From an uncultured Bacteroides sp. (GTDB taxonomy: Bacteria; Bacteroidota; Bacteroidia; Bacteroidales; Bacteroidaceae), in NCBI GenBank assembly GCA_949289295.1, contig CASENM010000007.1, forward strand, positions 1-39,077: a DNA stretch of 39,077 bases, written 5' to 3'. Within the stretch, counting starts at the first letter, position 1, and every line of letters starts with the position of its first letter. Shown here in pieces: positions 10,037 through 18,294 of the stretch. Made by a program: the position numbers and the translations under genes. Below the pieces are notes generated by a model. It saw only the letters and a list, made by a program, of their open reading frames with translations. It was not told the DNA's origin and made no database searches.

Positions 10037-10621
10037 ATGGACAAATTCAGTTATGCCATCGGCCTTGGAATCGGCCAGAACCTGTTGAGCATGGGCGCAA
10101 GAGATTTGAACGCAGATGATTTCGCACAGGCTGTGAAAGATGTGTTGGAAGGCAACAAGACAGCCATTTCACACAATGAGGCGCGTGAGATTGTAAACAA
10201 CTATTTCACGGAACTAGAAAACAGAATCAATGCTGAGAACATCGAGAAAGGCAAGGCTTTTCTCGAAGCGAACAAGGAAAACCCGAATATCGTCACTTTA
10301 CCCAGCGGACTGCAATATGAAGTAATCAAGGAAGGGAACGGCAAGAAACCGAAAGCAACCGACCGTGTACGCTGTCACTACGAAGGGACACTGATTGACG
10401 GCACTTTGTTCGACAGTTCCGTCAAGCGTGGTGAACCTGCCGTATTCGGAGTGAATCAGGTAATCAAAGGATGGGTGGAAGCTTTGCAGCTGATGTCTGA
10501 AGGTGCAAAATGGAAGCTGTATATCCCGTCAGACCTGGCATACGGAGCTCAGGGAGCGGGTGAAATGATTCCGCCCCACAGTACATTGATCTTTGAAGTG
10601 GAATTAATAGAAGTATTATAA
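10037..10621 (+). CDS. FKBP-type peptidyl-prolyl cis-trans isomerase (Mip/FkpA-like)
   Basis: A 194-residue prolyl isomerase. The N-terminal half (about 1-80) is helical and resembles the dimerisation domain of Mip/FkpA/FklB proteins. The C-terminal half (about 95-194) is the FKBP domain with RVRCHYEGTLIDGTLFDSS, VIKGWVEALQLM and the IPPHSTLIFEVELI ending. No signal peptide is seen, so it is probably cytoplasmic (FklB-like), unlike its neighbour. The second FKBP gene begins 15 bases downstream, and the pair probably arose by duplication. Confidence 0.93.
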   Translation: MDKFSYAIGLGIGQNLLSMGARDLNADDFAQAVKDVLEGNKTAISHNEAREIVNNYFTELENRINAENIEKGKAFLEANKENPNIVTLPSGLQYEVIKEGNGKKPKATDRVRCHYEGTLIDGTLFDSSVKRGEPAVFGVNQVIKGWVEALQLMSEGAKWKLYIPSDLAYGAQGAGEMIPPHSTLIFEVELIEVL

Positions 10622-10636
10622 AAACAAGAAAAGCAA

Positions 10637-11503
10637 ATGAAAAAAGGAACATTTTTTATGGTGCTGGCCGCTGCTGCCGGTCTGGCATCGTGTGCACAAG
10701 GTCCGAAAGCGAACCTGAAAACAGATGTGGATACGCTTTCTTATATGGTGGGAGCCGCCAACAGCCAGGGTTTGATGGATTTTGTATTGGATCCGCAGCG
10801 TATGGGTATTGATTCGGCGAATGTGGCAGATTTCTTCAAGGGACTGGAACAGGGCTGCAAGGAAACCGATGCAAAGCAGAAAGCTTATCTGGCAGGTTTG
10901 CAAATCGGACAGCAACTCAGCGATGAAAGAATGCTGGAGCGGACTAACCGCATGATTTTCGGACAGGATACGACTGTTGCGATTGACAAGGGCAATTTCA
11001 TTGCCGGTTTCCTCGATGCTGTCAAAGGAAAGGGTCTGGCAACCGCTGATTCTGCCAACATTTATGTAAGAACAAAATCGGAAGCTATCCGTACGAAAGC
11101 ATTGGAGGCTGAATATGCAGACTACAAGAAGCAGAATGAAGACTTCCTGGCTGCCAATAAATCAAAAGATGGTGTGCAGACTACGGCCAGCGGACTGCAA
11201 TATAAAGTGCTCAAAAAAGGTACAGGCAAACTTCCCGAAGAGAAATCAAGGGTAAAAGTAATCTATACAGGTAAACTGATTGACGGTACTGAATTTGACA
11301 GTTCTAAGGGGAAACCTATCGCTCTTTCAATGAGAAGCGTCATCAGTGGATGGCAGGAAGCATTGAAAATGATGCCGGTAGGTTCTAAATGGGAACTGTA
11401 TATTCCGCAGGAACTGGCATATGGCACACGTGCACAGGGAGGAAAAATCAAACCTTTCTCTACACTGATTTTCGAAGTGGAACTGGTGGAGATTGAAAAA
11501 TAA
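10637..11503 (+). CDS. FKBP-type peptidyl-prolyl isomerase, lipoprotein
   Basis: A 288-residue prolyl isomerase with a lipoprotein signal (MKKGTFFMVLAAAAGLASC, lipid Cys19), so it is membrane-anchored in the envelope and may aid folding of exported proteins. The helical N-terminal half (about 25-170) fits a Mip-type dimerisation region. The FKBP domain occupies about 180-287 (VKVIYTGKLIDGTEFDSSKG, VISGWQEALKMMPVG, PFSTLIFEVELVEI). It forms a two-gene operon with the upstream cytoplasmic paralogue and is followed by a strong terminator. Confidence 0.93.
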   Translation: MKKGTFFMVLAAAAGLASCAQGPKANLKTDVDTLSYMVGAANSQGLMDFVLDPQRMGIDSANVADFFKGLEQGCKETDAKQKAYLAGLQIGQQLSDERMLERTNRMIFGQDTTVAIDKGNFIAGFLDAVKGKGLATADSANIYVRTKSEAIRTKALEAEYADYKKQNEDFLAANKSKDGVQTTASGLQYKVLKKGTGKLPEEKSRVKVIYTGKLIDGTEFDSSKGKPIALSMRSVISGWQEALKMMPVGSKWELYIPQELAYGTRAQGGKIKPFSTLIFEVELVEIEK

Positions 11504-11528
11504 TCCTCAAGTTTTTTTATTGATGAGA

Positions 11529-11570
11529 AAAACGTCTCGGCATTTCAAACAAAACGCCGAGACGTTTTTT
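11529..11570. terminator. Terminator after the FKBP genes
   Basis: A 13-bp stem AAAACGTCTCGGC (11529-11541) with GCCGAGACGTTTT (11556-11568), 14-nt loop, T-tract on the plus side and A-rich flank, so it can also serve the convergent Na/Pi gene. A second small palindrome follows at 11573-11590. Confidence 0.85.
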
Positions 11571-11572
11571 GT

Positions 11573-11590
11573 AAAACGCCGAAGCGTTTT
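11573..11590. repeat. 18-mer palindromic repeat, copy A
   Basis: AAAACGCCGAAGCGTTTT: 7-bp arms around CGAA. On the minus strand the loop reads TTCG, a very stable tetraloop. The same 18-mer recurs at 29851-29868 and, reverse-complemented, at 29807-29824. It lies 6 bases beyond the stop codon of the minus-strand Na/Pi gene. Confidence 0.8.
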
Positions 11591-11595
11591 CCTTT

Positions 11596-13290
11596 TTATG
11601 CCTCGCTTTGCTTTTTCTCGCTGTGGGCTTCTACTACGTTGACCGCATAATCACCCAGCTTCTCGCATTCGGCAATGATGTCCATGTAGTGGATTCCCAT
11701 TTGATAATCATATTTCTTGTCGTTCACGTCAAGTATATTCTGTGATTTCAGCTGGTTGCGGTAATTGTTGATTTCCATTTCAATGTTGAATGACTTGTTT
11801 ACATCCACCTGATGGTGCGTATCCTCAAGCAATACAATCATTTGTGCGAGCGCATTGTCCGTTAGTTGGAACATTTGGCTGATATGCCCGTATTGTGCCT
11901 GGGTGAAATCCTCGTTTCCTTTTCGTTTGCGGTTGATGGTGCGTGCCAGGTTATAGCAGCTGTCGCCTATACTTTCTATTTCAGTCACTTCACGTAACAT
12001 TTCGCGGATCTGTATTTTACTTTCCGAACTGAGCCGGCCTTCGGCAACTGCCGTCAGATAATTGGCTATTTCCACCTCCATCCGGTCGCTGATATTTTCA
12101 TATTTCTCGATACGGCTGAACAATTTGTTGAAATCGTTCTCGTTTTCGGTATGCAGCAAGTCGCGCACCATGCCGAACATGCGGCGGATACGTGCCGCAA
12201 ACAGATTGATTTCCTTGCGTGCCTGCAGAATCGACAGCTCGGCAGTAGAAAGCATTCCTCCGGAAATAAATTGCAGACGGTATTCTTCTTCCTGCTCTTT
12301 TTGTGGGATAATCCGGCAAACTGTTTTTTCAATCGGATGGATGAACCAGATCAGAATGAGTACATTGCATACATTGAAGCAAGTGTGGAAAGCCGACAGT
12401 TTGAAAGAGACTGCCACTCCTCCCGCTTCACTGATGTGCATGAAATCGGAAATAATCCAATCAACCGCCGCCAGGAATGGCCTGAACAGGACTAAAACCC
12501 AAATGACTCCGAATACATTGAACATGAGATGAGCCATGGCCGCCCGTTTGGCCTGCGTATTGGCGGTGAGGGCTGCCAGATTTGCCGTAATGGTTGTTCC
12601 GATATTCTCACCCAGCACCAGTGCGGCACCCAGCTCGAAACTGATCCATCCGTTGGCACACATGATGAGCGTGATGGCCATTGTAGCTGCTGAAGCTTGT
12701 ACAATCATGGTGAGAATAGTGCCGATCAGCACAAAAAGAATGACTGAGAAAAATCCCATGTCCGTGTAGTTCTGTACGAAAGCCAGCATGTCCGGGTTCT
12801 GGCTCAAGTCGGGAGCGTTTGTCTTCAGCAGATTCAGTCCCATGAACAGGAATGAAAAACCGAAAATGAATTCTCCCACCGATTTGCGCGAACTGCGTTT
12901 GGAGAACAGCAAGGGAATCCCGAAAGCCAGCAGCGGAAGTGCAAAGACTGACATGTCGACTTTGAATCCCAATGCGGAAATAATCCAGGCGGTTACAGTC
13001 GTTCCGATGTTTGCTCCCATAATGACACCGATAGATTCAGCAAGAGTCAACAGACCTGCATTCACAAAACTTACCACCATGACCGTTGTGGCCGATGAGG
13101 ACTGTACAAGAGCCGTAATCAACATACCAGTCAACACTCCTGTCACACGGTTGGTTGTCATAGCCGTCAGTATGTTGCGGAGCCTGTCGCCCGCAAACTT
13201 CTGCAAACCTTCGCTCATTATTTTCATTCCGTAGAGGAAAAGTGCCAATGAGCCCAGCAACGCTAAAAAATCATAAAATGAATATTCCAT
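11596..13290 (-). CDS. Na/Pi cotransporter family protein with PhoU-like domain
   Basis: A 564-residue inner-membrane sodium-coupled phosphate transporter. Two inverted repeat halves carry the family signatures: QSSSATTVMVVSFVNAG followed by GANIGTTVTAWI in the first half (about 64-108), and QASAATMAI followed by GENIGTTITANLAAL in the second. About nine hydrophobic segments fill residues 1-320. A cytoplasmic helical PhoU-like domain (about 345-550) contains the EIESIGDSCYNLARTINRK pattern. Divergent from the nucleoside kinase gene with 94 bases between. Confidence 0.94.
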   Translation of the reverse strand: MEYSFYDFLALLGSLALFLYGMKIMSEGLQKFAGDRLRNILTAMTTNRVTGVLTGMLITALVQSSSATTVMVVSFVNAGLLTLAESIGVIMGANIGTTVTAWIISALGFKVDMSVFALPLLAFGIPLLFSKRSSRKSVGEFIFGFSFLFMGLNLLKTNAPDLSQNPDMLAFVQNYTDMGFFSVILFVLIGTILTMIVQASAATMAITLIMCANGWISFELGAALVLGENIGTTITANLAALTANTQAKRAAMAHLMFNVFGVIWVLVLFRPFLAAVDWIISDFMHISEAGGVAVSFKLSAFHTCFNVCNVLILIWFIHPIEKTVCRIIPQKEQEEEYRLQFISGGMLSTAELSILQARKEINLFAARIRRMFGMVRDLLHTENENDFNKLFSRIEKYENISDRMEVEIANYLTAVAEGRLSSESKIQIREMLREVTEIESIGDSCYNLARTINRKRKGNEDFTQAQYGHISQMFQLTDNALAQMIVLLEDTHHQVDVNKSFNIEMEINNYRNQLKSQNILDVNDKKYDYQMGIHYMDIIAECEKLGDYAVNVVEAHSEKKQSEA

Positions 13291-13364
13291 CTGTTATAAA
13301 TTAAAATCCGTATCCAATTCTTATCGTTTAATTGAGTAACTTGACTGCCAATAACTCACCCGGA

Positions 13365-13382
13365 TTGTAATACATATTACAA
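13365..13382. promoter_or_regulatory. Perfect palindrome abutting the nucleoside kinase start codon
   Basis: TTGTAAT-ACAT-ATTACAA, a perfect 7-bp inverted repeat, ends two bases before the ATG at 13385 in the divergent intergenic region. It could be an operator for a dimeric regulator or a small RNA hairpin next to the ribosome-binding region. The role is inferred from position only. Confidence 0.4.
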
Positions 13383-13384
13383 TT

Positions 13385-15049
13385 ATGCTACAAATATATT
13401 GCAAAAATAATAATTCGACAAAAGAATTCCCAGAAGGAAGTTCTCTTTTAGACATTTACAAAGGTTTCGGCCTGCAAATGCCTTATGGTCCCGTAAGTGC
13501 GAAAGTAAACAACAAAGTGGAAAGCCTTACTTTCCGTGTATATTATAACAAGGATGTAGAGTTTCTGGACTTTACCAGTGATTCCGGTATGCGCACGTAT
13601 GTGCGTTCACTGGTGTTCATACTGGCAAAAGCTGTAGACGACCTTTATCCGACAGGGAGCGTGACTCTTGAACATCCGATTTCGAGAGGCTATTTCTGCA
13701 AGCTTCATATTGACCGGCCTATCGGTCTGGATGATGCAATCCGTATCAAACGGAGGATGCAGGAAATCATTCAGGCAGATATTCCTTTTATACGTACCGA
13801 ATGTCATACGGACGACGTTGTACGTCTGTTCAGTGAAAGAGGCATGTTTGACAAGGCAAAATTGCTGGCTACATCCGGACAGCTCTATTCATATTATTAC
13901 CGCTTGGGCGATACGATAGACTGTTATTACAGCAGTCTCGTGCCCAGTACCGGGTATATAGCCAACTTTGATATAGTAAAGTATTATGACGGTCTGTTGC
14001 TCCGTATCCCGAACCGGAGTGCTCCCGAACGGCTGGAAGAGGTGGTGAAGCAGGAAAAGATGCTTGACGTGTTTCAGGAATATCATCATTGGAACCAGAT
14101 ATTGGGAATCAGTACGGTAGGCGATTTGAATGTGGCTTGTAAAGAAGGACGTGCCACTGATTTGATTAATGTGTCGGAAGCATTGCAGGAGAAGAAAATC
14201 GCCCATATAGCCGATGAAATTACCAACCGCATACAAAACGGAAAAAGGGTGAAGCTGGTGCTTATTTCCGGACCGTCGTCTTCTGGAAAGACGACGTTCA
14301 GCAAACGTCTCAGTATCCAATTGCTTACGAACGGAATGCGCCCATATCCTATTTCATTGGACGATTACTTTGTGGACAGGGAAGACACGCCGCTGGACGA
14401 GAACGGCAAGCATGACTTTGAATCGTTTTATGCGCTTGACCTGCCTTTCTTCGAGCATCAGATGCAGGAACTGATGGATGGAAAGGAAATCGAACTTCCG
14501 CGCTTTGATTTCCCTACCGGCAAACGGGTGATGAGCGGGAAGAAGCTTCGTGTGGATGACAATATGATTCTGGTACTTGAAGGTATCCATGCGTTGAATC
14601 CGGAGCTTACGCCGCATATTCCGGCGGAAAACAAATATAAAATTTATGTGTCGGCACTGACAACCATTCTGCTTGATAACCATAATTATATTCCGACTAC
14701 TGACAATCGTCTGTTGCGCCGTATTATCCGTGACTCCAAATATCGGAACTGTTCGGCTGAAAATACTATATCCCGTTGGCCCAGTGTACGTGCCGGAGAA
14801 AGGAAGTGGATATTTCCCTATCAGGAAAATGCCGATGCCATGTTCAATTCGGCTTTGCTTTTTGAACTTCCGGTTTTGAAGGACTATGTGGAGCCGATGT
14901 TGAGAAAGGTTCCCAAGCGGTGCCAGGAATATTCGGAAGCTTACCGTCTGCTCCGTTTCCTGGAGTATTTTGTATCCGTACAGGACAGCGAACTTCCGCC
15001 TACGTCTTTGTTGCGCGAATTCTTGGGCGGCAGCAGTTTTATTTATTGA
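13385..15049 (+). CDS. Nucleoside (uridine-type) kinase with TGS and ThrRS-like domains
   Basis: A 554-residue kinase presumed to phosphorylate a nucleoside such as uridine at the 5' hydroxyl. It has an N-terminal TGS-like domain (about 1-62), then a segment (about 95-185, HPISRGYFCKLHIDRPIGLDD) resembling the second additional domain of threonyl-tRNA synthetase. A P-loop kinase of the uridine kinase/phosphoribulokinase type follows from about 275, with Walker A GPSSSGKTT (296-304), SLDDYFVDRE and the ILVLEGIHALN strand. The catalytic acid is probably in DDYFVD. The synthetase-like N-terminus lacks catalytic and tRNA-binding parts, so it may sense a ligand. Confidence 0.9.
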   Translation: MLQIYCKNNNSTKEFPEGSSLLDIYKGFGLQMPYGPVSAKVNNKVESLTFRVYYNKDVEFLDFTSDSGMRTYVRSLVFILAKAVDDLYPTGSVTLEHPISRGYFCKLHIDRPIGLDDAIRIKRRMQEIIQADIPFIRTECHTDDVVRLFSERGMFDKAKLLATSGQLYSYYYRLGDTIDCYYSSLVPSTGYIANFDIVKYYDGLLLRIPNRSAPERLEEVVKQEKMLDVFQEYHHWNQILGISTVGDLNVACKEGRATDLINVSEALQEKKIAHIADEITNRIQNGKRVKLVLISGPSSSGKTTFSKRLSIQLLTNGMRPYPISLDDYFVDREDTPLDENGKHDFESFYALDLPFFEHQMQELMDGKEIELPRFDFPTGKRVMSGKKLRVDDNMILVLEGIHALNPELTPHIPAENKYKIYVSALTTILLDNHNYIPTTDNRLLRRIIRDSKYRNCSAENTISRWPSVRAGERKWIFPYQENADAMFNSALLFELPVLKDYVEPMLRKVPKRCQEYSEAYRLLRFLEYFVSVQDSELPPTSLLREFLGGSSFIY

Positions 15050-15119
15050 TTCTGGCGGTGAATCTATGGACATGCCGATTCGGAAACTCTGGAAGCAACG
15101 GTTAAAGATTCGGTGTGAA

Positions 15120-15134
15120 ATTCGTCCAACGAAT
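15120..15134. promoter_or_regulatory. Inverted repeat upstream of rpoN
   Basis: ATTCGT-CCA-ACGAAT, perfect 6-bp arms, placed 12 bases upstream of the rpoN -7 box, where the -33 region would lie. An operator is possible; short palindromes of this size can also arise by chance. Confidence 0.3.
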
Positions 15135-15146
15135 GAACTAAATTAT

Positions 15147-15154
15147 TATTTTTG
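15147..15154 (+). promoter_or_regulatory. -7 box of the rpoN-ispG operon
   Basis: TATTTTTG followed by C matches TAnnTTTG and lies 32 bases upstream of the rpoN ATG. Confidence 0.6.
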
Positions 15155-15186
15155 CATTCGACATAACTAAAATATAGAGTATTTCA

Positions 15187-16668
15187 ATGGTACAAAGTTC
15201 ACGTCAAGTCCAGACACAGTCCCAGCAGCAGGTACAGACCCTCTCTCCCCAGCAGATTCTTGCAGTGAAACTGTTGGAGTTGCCTACTGTTGAGCTGGAA
15301 GAGCGTATTCATGCCGAACTTCTGGACAATCCGGCCTTGGAAGAAGGAAAAGACTTGTCAGACACGGATGAAGACTTCGGCGACAATTATAATTCCCGAG
15401 ATGAAGATGGCGAGCCCAATACGGACACCGTCGAAGATATTTCTTTAGGTGACTATCGTACGGAAGATGACATCCCTGACTATAAGCTTCAGGAAAACAA
15501 CCGTTCGAGAGAGGATAAGGCAGAAGACATCCCGTTTTCTGACAATGTGTCTTTTTATGAAACCCTGAAAGAACAACTTGACATGCAGCATCTCACTCCT
15601 GAAGAAAAGCAATTGGGAGAATACATCATCGGTTCGCTGGACGATGACGGACTTCTTCGGAAATCGACTGAAACCCTTATTGATGAACTGGCAATCTATC
15701 AAGGTGTTTACACGACTCCGGAGCAATTGGAACATGTATTGTCTGTCATTCAGGATTTTGACCCGGCCGGTATAGGTGCCCGCAATCTTCAGGAATGTCT
15801 GCTCCTGCAAATCGAACGCAAGGAAAACTCTTCGTTGAAGTATATAGAAAATGATATAGTCAAAAAGTGCTTTGACGATTTCACCAAAAAAAATAAGGAA
15901 AAAATCATTCAGAAACTGAATCTTACGGAAGAACTGTATAACGAGGCGGTAGCTGAACTGACCAAATTGAATCCGCGTCCGGGAAGCTCAATGGGAGAGG
16001 CCATGGGGAAGAATCTCCAGCAGATTGTGCCTGATTTCATTGTGGAGACTGATGATGACGGTACGGTGACGCTCAGCTTGAACAATCGGAATGTCCCGGA
16101 GCTGAGGCTGAGCCGTGAGTTTACGGAAATGCTTGATGAACATACCCGCAATAAGGCGAACCAGAGCAAGGAGTCTAAGGATGCTTTCATGTTTCTGAAA
16201 CAGAAAGTAGATGCGGCTCAGGGATTCATCAATGCAGTCAAACAGCGCCAACAGACTCTTCTCAGCACTATGCAGGCTATCATTGACTTGCAGCGTCCTT
16301 TTTTTGAAGAAGGTGATGAGTCTCTGCTCAAACCGATGATACTGAAGGATGTGGCAGAAAGAGCCAAGCTGGATATTTCTACTGTGTCGCGTGTCAGCAA
16401 CAGCAAGTATGTGCAAACAAATTACGGAATCTATCCGTTGAAATTCTTCTTCAACGACGGTTATACCACTGAGGACGGAGAAGAGTTGTCTGTCCGTGAA
16501 ATCAAGCGCATCCTGAAAGAATGTGTAGACAAAGAGAACAAGGACAAACCTTATACGGACGACGAGCTGGCCGATATGCTGAAGGAACAGGGATATCCCA
16601 TTGCACGGCGTACGGTGGCGAAATATCGTCAGCAATTGAATATACCTGTAGCCCGGTTAAGACGATGA
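15187..16668 (+). CDS. rpoN: RNA polymerase sigma-54 factor
   Basis: A 493-residue alternative sigma factor that binds -24/-12 promoters and needs an AAA+ activator to open DNA. Region I is the glutamine-rich N-terminus, ending in an LSPQQILAVKLLELPTVELE-like activator-binding helix. An acidic region II follows (about 57-115). Region III contains the core-binding and HTH parts (DVAERAKLDISTVSRVSNSKYV). The RpoN box ARRTVAKYR is at 473-481. The length is normal. It heads a five-gene run; the next gene overlaps its stop codon (ATGA). No sigma-54 activator is in the window. Confidence 0.96.
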   Translation: MVQSSRQVQTQSQQQVQTLSPQQILAVKLLELPTVELEERIHAELLDNPALEEGKDLSDTDEDFGDNYNSRDEDGEPNTDTVEDISLGDYRTEDDIPDYKLQENNRSREDKAEDIPFSDNVSFYETLKEQLDMQHLTPEEKQLGEYIIGSLDDDGLLRKSTETLIDELAIYQGVYTTPEQLEHVLSVIQDFDPAGIGARNLQECLLLQIERKENSSLKYIENDIVKKCFDDFTKKNKEKIIQKLNLTEELYNEAVAELTKLNPRPGSSMGEAMGKNLQQIVPDFIVETDDDGTVTLSLNNRNVPELRLSREFTEMLDEHTRNKANQSKESKDAFMFLKQKVDAAQGFINAVKQRQQTLLSTMQAIIDLQRPFFEEGDESLLKPMILKDVAERAKLDISTVSRVSNSKYVQTNYGIYPLKFFFNDGYTTEDGEELSVREIKRILKECVDKENKDKPYTDDELADMLKEQGYPIARRTVAKYRQQLNIPVARLRR

Positions 16669-17360
16669 ATATGGAAGAGAGGACCACAAACATTCCGGAT
16701 GAGTTGTCATATCATGTGCAGCGGCCAAGGTGTAGACAGGGCGGAGGAGACAGCCGGCTCTTTCTGGCATCCCGAATCATTTCGGCGGTGTTCACCCCCT
16801 TTATGGTTCCGTTCCTGGCTTTTTTCCTGCTCTTCTTCTTCACATATCTGAATATTATGCCGCTCGGATATAAACTGACCATTCTAGGGCTGGTATATTG
16901 CTTCACCATTCTGGTTCCTATGTTGGGCATCTATTTCTTTCAGAAAGTCAACGGATGGACACTGCATGAATTGGGAGAGCGGGAGAGACGTTTCATACCG
17001 TATGTCATGACCATCATCAGTTATGTGGCTTGCTTGATCACGATGTATAGGATACACCTTCCCCGTTATTTGAGCGGAATTATCGTTGCCGTACTGATTT
17101 GTATGGTTATCTGTACACTTGTCAACTTCCGTTGGAAAATCAGCACACACATGGCCAGCAGTGGAATGATGGTGGGAGGACTTCTTTCCTACAGCCTCAT
17201 TTTCCGGTTTAATCCGGTAGGATGGCTGTGCTTCTTCATTTTGTTGGCCGGACTTTTGGGGTCGGCCCGTATCATTCTCCGTCAGCATACGTTGAATGAG
17301 GTGTGTGGAGGATTTTTTGTCGGATTGTTTTGTGGAGTCGCAGGAATTTTGTTTATTTGA
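16665..17360 (+). CDS. PAP2-like integral membrane protein
   Basis: A 231-residue protein with about six membrane helices from residue 32 on. It resembles the PAP2 phosphatase fold, with candidate motif remnants GERERRFIPY (motif 1), KISTHMAS (motif 2, where PSGH is usual) and ARIILRQHTLNEV (motif 3, where SR-x5-H-x3-D is usual). The His residues are kept, but the first Ser and last Asp are replaced by Ala and Glu. It may be a divergent lipid phosphatase or a non-catalytic relative. The ATG overlaps the rpoN stop, so the start is firm; the frame is open further upstream only inside rpoN. Confidence 0.8.
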   Translation: MNMEERTTNIPDELSYHVQRPRCRQGGGDSRLFLASRIISAVFTPFMVPFLAFFLLFFFTYLNIMPLGYKLTILGLVYCFTILVPMLGIYFFQKVNGWTLHELGERERRFIPYVMTIISYVACLITMYRIHLPRYLSGIIVAVLICMVICTLVNFRWKISTHMASSGMMVGGLLSYSLIFRFNPVGWLCFFILLAGLLGSARIILRQHTLNEVCGGFFVGLFCGVAGILFI

Positions 17361-17387
17361 ATATAATATCAACTTAAATTTATTGTC

Positions 17388-17768
17388 ATGGAATTTCCGA
17401 ACAACATCAAGTACACAAACGAACATGAATGGATTCGTTTGGAAGATGAGATAGCCTATGTAGGTATTACTGACTACGCGCAGGAGCAGCTGGGCGATAT
17501 TGTGTTTGTGGATATCACAACAGAAGGAGAGACCCTCGCCAAAGGCGAAATCTTCGGTACCATTGAAGTCGTAAAGACGGTATCAGATTTATTTATACCG
17601 GTAAGCGGTGAGGTGCTTGAAGTTAATCCGGAACTGGAAGAACGTCCGGAACTGGTCAATAAAGATCCGTATGGAGAAGGCTGGCTGATAAAGGTCCGTC
17701 CGTCTGATCTCGCTGAATTGGACGAACTGATGGATGCTGAAGCATATAAACAGATTATCAACGAATAA
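17388..17768 (+). CDS. gcvH: Glycine cleavage system H protein
   Basis: A 126-residue lipoyl carrier that shuttles the aminomethyl group between the P, T and L proteins of the glycine cleavage complex. The lipoylated lysine is Lys63 in [11 protein letters not shown], in the centre of the hammerhead fold, and the N-terminus ([13 protein letters not shown]) is typical. It starts 27 bases after the PAP2-like gene and ends 16 bases before purE. The other glycine cleavage genes are not in the window. Confidence 0.96.
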   Translation: MEFPNNIKYTNEHEWIRLEDEIAYVGITDYAQEQLGDIVFVDITTEGETLAKGEIFGTIEVVKTVSDLFIPVSGEVLEVNPELEERPELVNKDPYGEGWLIKVRPSDLAELDELMDAEAYKQIINE

Positions 17769-17784
17769 CCAAAACAGATATTGA

Positions 17785-18294
17785 ATGAAAGCAACCGTAA
17801 GTATCATTATGGGCAGTACGTCAGACCTTCCGGTAATGGAAAAGGCTGCCAAACTGCTCGACGAAATGCAGGTCCCGTTTGAGATGAATGCTCTTTCGGC
17901 ACATCGTACTCCCGCCGAAGTGGAGAAGTTTGCGAAAGAGGCTTCCGGACGTGGCATTAAGGTGATTATCGCCGCTGCCGGTATGGCTGCCGCACTGCCG
18001 GGAGTCATTGCTGCCAATACTACACTGCCGGTAATCGGCGTGCCGGTAAAAGGCTCTGTGCTCGACGGAGTAGACGCACTTTATTCTATCATTCAGATGC
18101 CTCCCGGAATACCTGTAGCTACTGTGGCTATCAATGGAGCGATGAACGCGGCTATTCTGGCCGTACAGATATTGGCTTTGTCCGACAGTGAGCTTGCTGA
18201 GAAGTTTGCACAATATAAGGAGAGCCTGAAAAACAAGATAGTGAAAGCTAATGAAGAACTGAAAGAAGTCAAATACACTTACAAGACAAATTGA
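17785..18294 (+). CDS. purE: N5-carboxyaminoimidazole ribonucleotide mutase
   Basis: A 169-residue class I PurE of de novo purine synthesis. It converts N5-CAIR to CAIR by moving a carboxyl group. Motifs are IIMGSTSDLPVM (7-18), the catalytic SAHRTP (38-43, His40) and AAAGMAAALPGV. No purK is adjacent. Its TGA overlaps the ATG of ispG by one base, so translation is coupled. Confidence 0.96.
   Translation: MKATVSIIMGSTSDLPVMEKAAKLLDEMQVPFEMNALSAHRTPAEVEKFAKEASGRGIKVIIAAAGMAAALPGVIAANTTLPVIGVPVKGSVLDGVDALYSIIQMPPGIPVATVAINGAMNAAILAVQILALSDSELAEKFAQYKESLKNKIVKANEELKEVKYTYKTN

Noticed and set aside
11528-11590. Possible CRISPR-like short repeats
   Set aside because: The similar units are palindromes with irregular spacing and only one or two copies per site; no spacers or cas genes.
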